From Desulfobacterales bacterium (lineage in GTDB: Bacteria > Desulfobacterota > Desulfobacteria > Desulfobacterales > ETH-SRB1), in contig JASEIZ010000022.1 in NCBI GenBank assembly GCA_030017395.1, positions 1 to 16,659 of the forward strand: a DNA stretch of 16,659 nucleotides, read 5' to 3'. Positions within the stretch are counted from its first letter, which is position 1; each line of letters starts with the position of its first letter. Shown here piece after piece: positions 15,245 to 16,659 of this stretch. The notes under the pieces were generated by a model that saw only the letters and a program-made list of their open reading frames with translations, searched no databases and had not been told where the DNA came from. The translations under genes were made by a program, and so were the position numbers.

Positions 15245-16027
15245 CTATCTATTCTGATCTTCGGCTATAATAAGTTCTGCTACCTTTTTCCCTGAAAGAA
15301 GCATTCCGCCGAAGATGGGCCCCATTCTTGGGCCGCCAAAAGCAGCATTGGCAGACATTCCTGCTACAAAAACTCCGGGACAGATCTTTTTTGTATTTTC
15401 AATCGTAAGCCTTTCCGCCTTGTCTGCCCAGAGAGAACGCTCGCCCATTACCTTTCCGGTTTCCGTGTTTAATTTCATGTCCGCCTTGCGTTCAATCACA
15501 CGAAGCACCTCATTGGCATGTCCGGTTGTATCAACAACATTTTCTGCTTTGATAGTAAGGGGATCCACATGAAGACCGCCTGCTTCAACCGGCGACCAGT
15601 TAATAACAAGACCAACGACACGATTCTCGCGGATCATAACATCTTCAACGCTCATGCAATTAAAAACCTTGGCTCCAGCCCTGGTCGCACATGAAGCGAT
15701 AGTTGTGATCGATTCAACAGCATCTGCCGTAAAATAGCCTGGCTGATACTCTTCGGATCTTATATTAAATACATCGAGTATCTCTTTGCCCTCTTGTTGC
15801 ACTACTATCTCATTGAACATCATGCCGCCGCCCCACATGCCGCCGCCTACACTTAATTTGCGCTCAAATATCGCCACTTTTTTGCCGGCTTTTGCAAGAA
15901 AATATCCAGCTACCAGGCCTGAAGGACCCGCGCCTACTATGGCCGTGTCAACCTCCGTATATTCCAGAAATTTTTGCGAAAAGCGTTCAACAATTGCTCT
16001 GGTTATTGTAATTTCATTTAACTCCAT
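15245..16027 (-). CDS. thi4: Thi4-family thiazole synthase, sulfide-dependent type
   Basis: The 260-residue protein makes adenosine diphosphate thiazole from NAD, glycine and sulfur, the thiazole half of thiamine. The dinucleotide-binding motif is GAGPSG (32-37), followed by the family signatures FERKLSVGGGMWGGGMMFNE, VVDTTGH and GMSANAAFGGPRMGPIFGGM. At the position of the yeast sulfur-donating cysteine (CCMDP) this protein has H153 (LHVDPLT). The histidine form is catalytic and takes free sulfide, as in methanogens, so the enzyme needs an anaerobic, sulfide-rich cell. AGGAGG lies 11 bases before the ATG. It lies between thiN and thiC on the same strand, which supports the assignment. Confidence 0.95.
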   Translation of the reverse strand: MELNEITITRAIVERFSQKFLEYTEVDTAIVGAGPSGLVAGYFLAKAGKKVAIFERKLSVGGGMWGGGMMFNEIVVQQEGKEILDVFNIRSEEYQPGYFTADAVESITTIASCATRAGAKVFNCMSVEDVMIRENRVVGLVINWSPVEAGGLHVDPLTIKAENVVDTTGHANEVLRVIERKADMKLNTETGKVMGERSLWADKAERLTIENTKKICPGVFVAGMSANAAFGGPRMGPIFGGMLLSGKKVAELIIAEDQNR

Positions 16028-16070
16028 AATATTTTGTACCTCCTGGTTTAAATTTGATTATTTCCAGAAA

Positions 16071-16098
16071 TTTACAAACTCAAAAAGTAACCTGTCAA
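16071..16098 (-). promoter_or_regulatory. Possible sigma-70 promoter for thi4-thiC-recD2
   Basis: On the minus strand TTGACA (16093-16098) is a perfect -35 box, with TGTAAA (16071-16076) 16 bases downstream as a 4-of-6 match to the -10 box. It would start transcription about 35-40 bp before the thi4 ATG. Short matches like this arise by chance in AT-rich DNA. Confidence 0.3.
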
Positions 16099-16333
16099 CA
16101 ATCTGATATGGCGGGCAGTTAAATTTAAAACAGCTGACTGTTTGAGCGTATTAGTAAGCGTTGAGAAAGAACGACGACCGAATAAGATTTTCTATGAGTC
16201 TGATAATGTCGGCTTTAGCAATTTTTTTATAAAATGATTGCTCTAAGTTCTTTCTTTACGCTCACTTATATGCGAGTTTCAGCCGTTCTTAAATTTAATT
16301 GTCTGCCGGATCGGATTAACCTCATAATGAGTT
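16099..16333. other. Spacer between thiN and thi4 without a recognisable gene
   Basis: No supported gene or TPP riboswitch (no CTGAGA box on the minus strand) was found in this part of the 306-bp gap. A weak inverted repeat is visible between about 16156-16173 (GCGTTGAGAAAGAAC) and 16246-16263 (GTTCTTTCTTTACGC). A short minus-strand frame lacking a start codon also exists and is not supported as coding. Confidence 0.5.
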
Positions 16334-16659
16334 TTAAATTTCTGATTTCAGGTTTTTCGATATTGTTATTACCTTTTCCGCAACCTCGTCGGGGTGTTTC
16401 CCAAAAACCCTTATCATCGGTTCCTTACCCACATCACCACGGTCAAAGATAATATCAGGGATTGTATTATGCCTTGAGAACACGCTGTCGGTTCCCCATT
16501 TAAGAGAAGAACCTTCTTTAGCCTTTATATCTTCTGGTTCATCGGCCCGGTCAAAATTATCGATCACATAGCCCATTTTCCGGCATATATTGATTATATC
16601 TTCGGAAAATCTGATATTCATTGCGCAGCGAAAGTCCTTGTTATACTTCATTGCCGTCA
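16334..16659 (-). CDS. thiN: ThiN-type thiamine-phosphate synthase, C-terminal part (runs off the window)
   Basis: The visible 108 or so codons are the end of a ThiN domain (ThiP_synth). They include TAMKYNKDFRCAMNIRFSED, the KEGSSLKWG stretch and the hallmark IPDIIFDRGDVGKEPMIRVF. ThiN condenses hydroxymethylpyrimidine diphosphate with thiazole phosphate to thiamine phosphate, replacing ThiE, and is mostly found in archaea and some anaerobes, often fused behind ThiD. The frame stays open through the window edge, and the ATG at 16651 is internal to the conserved TAMKY phrase, so the real start lies outside. Whether a ThiD or HTH domain precedes it cannot be seen. It is the first visible gene of the minus-strand thi cluster. 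Confidence 0.88.
   Translation of the reverse strand, partial: TAMKYNKDFRCAMNIRFSEDIINICRKMGYVIDNFDRADEPEDIKAKEGSSLKWGTDSVFSRHNTIPDIIFDRGDVGKEPMIRVFGKHPDEVAEKVITISKNLKSEI

Noticed and set aside
16150..16235. Short minus-strand peptide frame (about 24 codons) between thiN and thi4
   Set aside because: It has no start codon or ribosome site and no recognisable similarity.
15050..16333. TPP riboswitch in the leaders of thi4 or thiC
   Set aside because: I searched the minus strand of both spacers by eye for the CTGAGA and ACCTGA boxes and found neither; a covariance-model scan would be decisive.

Overview
The window looks like a chromosomal segment of an anaerobic bacterium, most likely a sulfate-reducing Desulfobacterota (Desulfobacterales-like) lineage. 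The support is indirect: a Thi4 thiazole synthase with histidine where yeast has its suicide cysteine (the sulfide-using anaerobic form), a short ThiC, a ThiN-type thiamine-phosphate synthase, a sigma-54 two-component system, and several intergenic palindromic repeat types common in that group. No rRNA, tRNA, CRISPR array, transposase or integrase was seen.

Layout. (1) 1-1153: a decaying region. Two hairpin repeats precede a periplasmic Cache-type sensor gene broken by an in-frame TAA, followed by a hicA toxin gene broken by a one-base frameshift. (2) 1304-4915, minus strand: a full-length recC with no recB or recD beside it. (3) 4916-11094: a 6.2 kb segment bounded by two copies of a 47-bp direct repeat, which is the first 47 bp of recC. 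It holds a sensor histidine kinase, an overlapping NtrC-type sigma-54 activator, a dyad enhancer and -24/-12 promoter, a receiver-like Cys-rich protein of unknown function, and a KtrB/KtrA potassium-uptake pair. (4) 11095-11583: repeat-rich spacer. (5) 11584-16659, minus strand: thiN (partial), thi4, thiC and recD2, with recD2 overlapping the end of thiC.

How the parts work together. The kinase and activator overlap and are followed directly by paired TGC-N5-GCA dyads and a GG-N10-GC sigma-54 promoter about 120 bp downstream of them. The simplest reading is that this pair switches on the orf194-ktrB-ktrA unit, giving signal-dependent sigma-54 control of K+ uptake. The Cys-rich receiver-like protein in the same unit is the least understood component. 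The recC repeat suggests the whole potassium module entered or was rearranged as a cassette at the 5' end of recC. It left the original recC start codon and its better ribosome-binding site stranded 6.2 kb away, while the cassette edge restored the recC reading frame. The thi genes form a de novo thiamine route: Thi4 makes the thiazole, ThiC the pyrimidine, and ThiN joins the phosphorylated halves.
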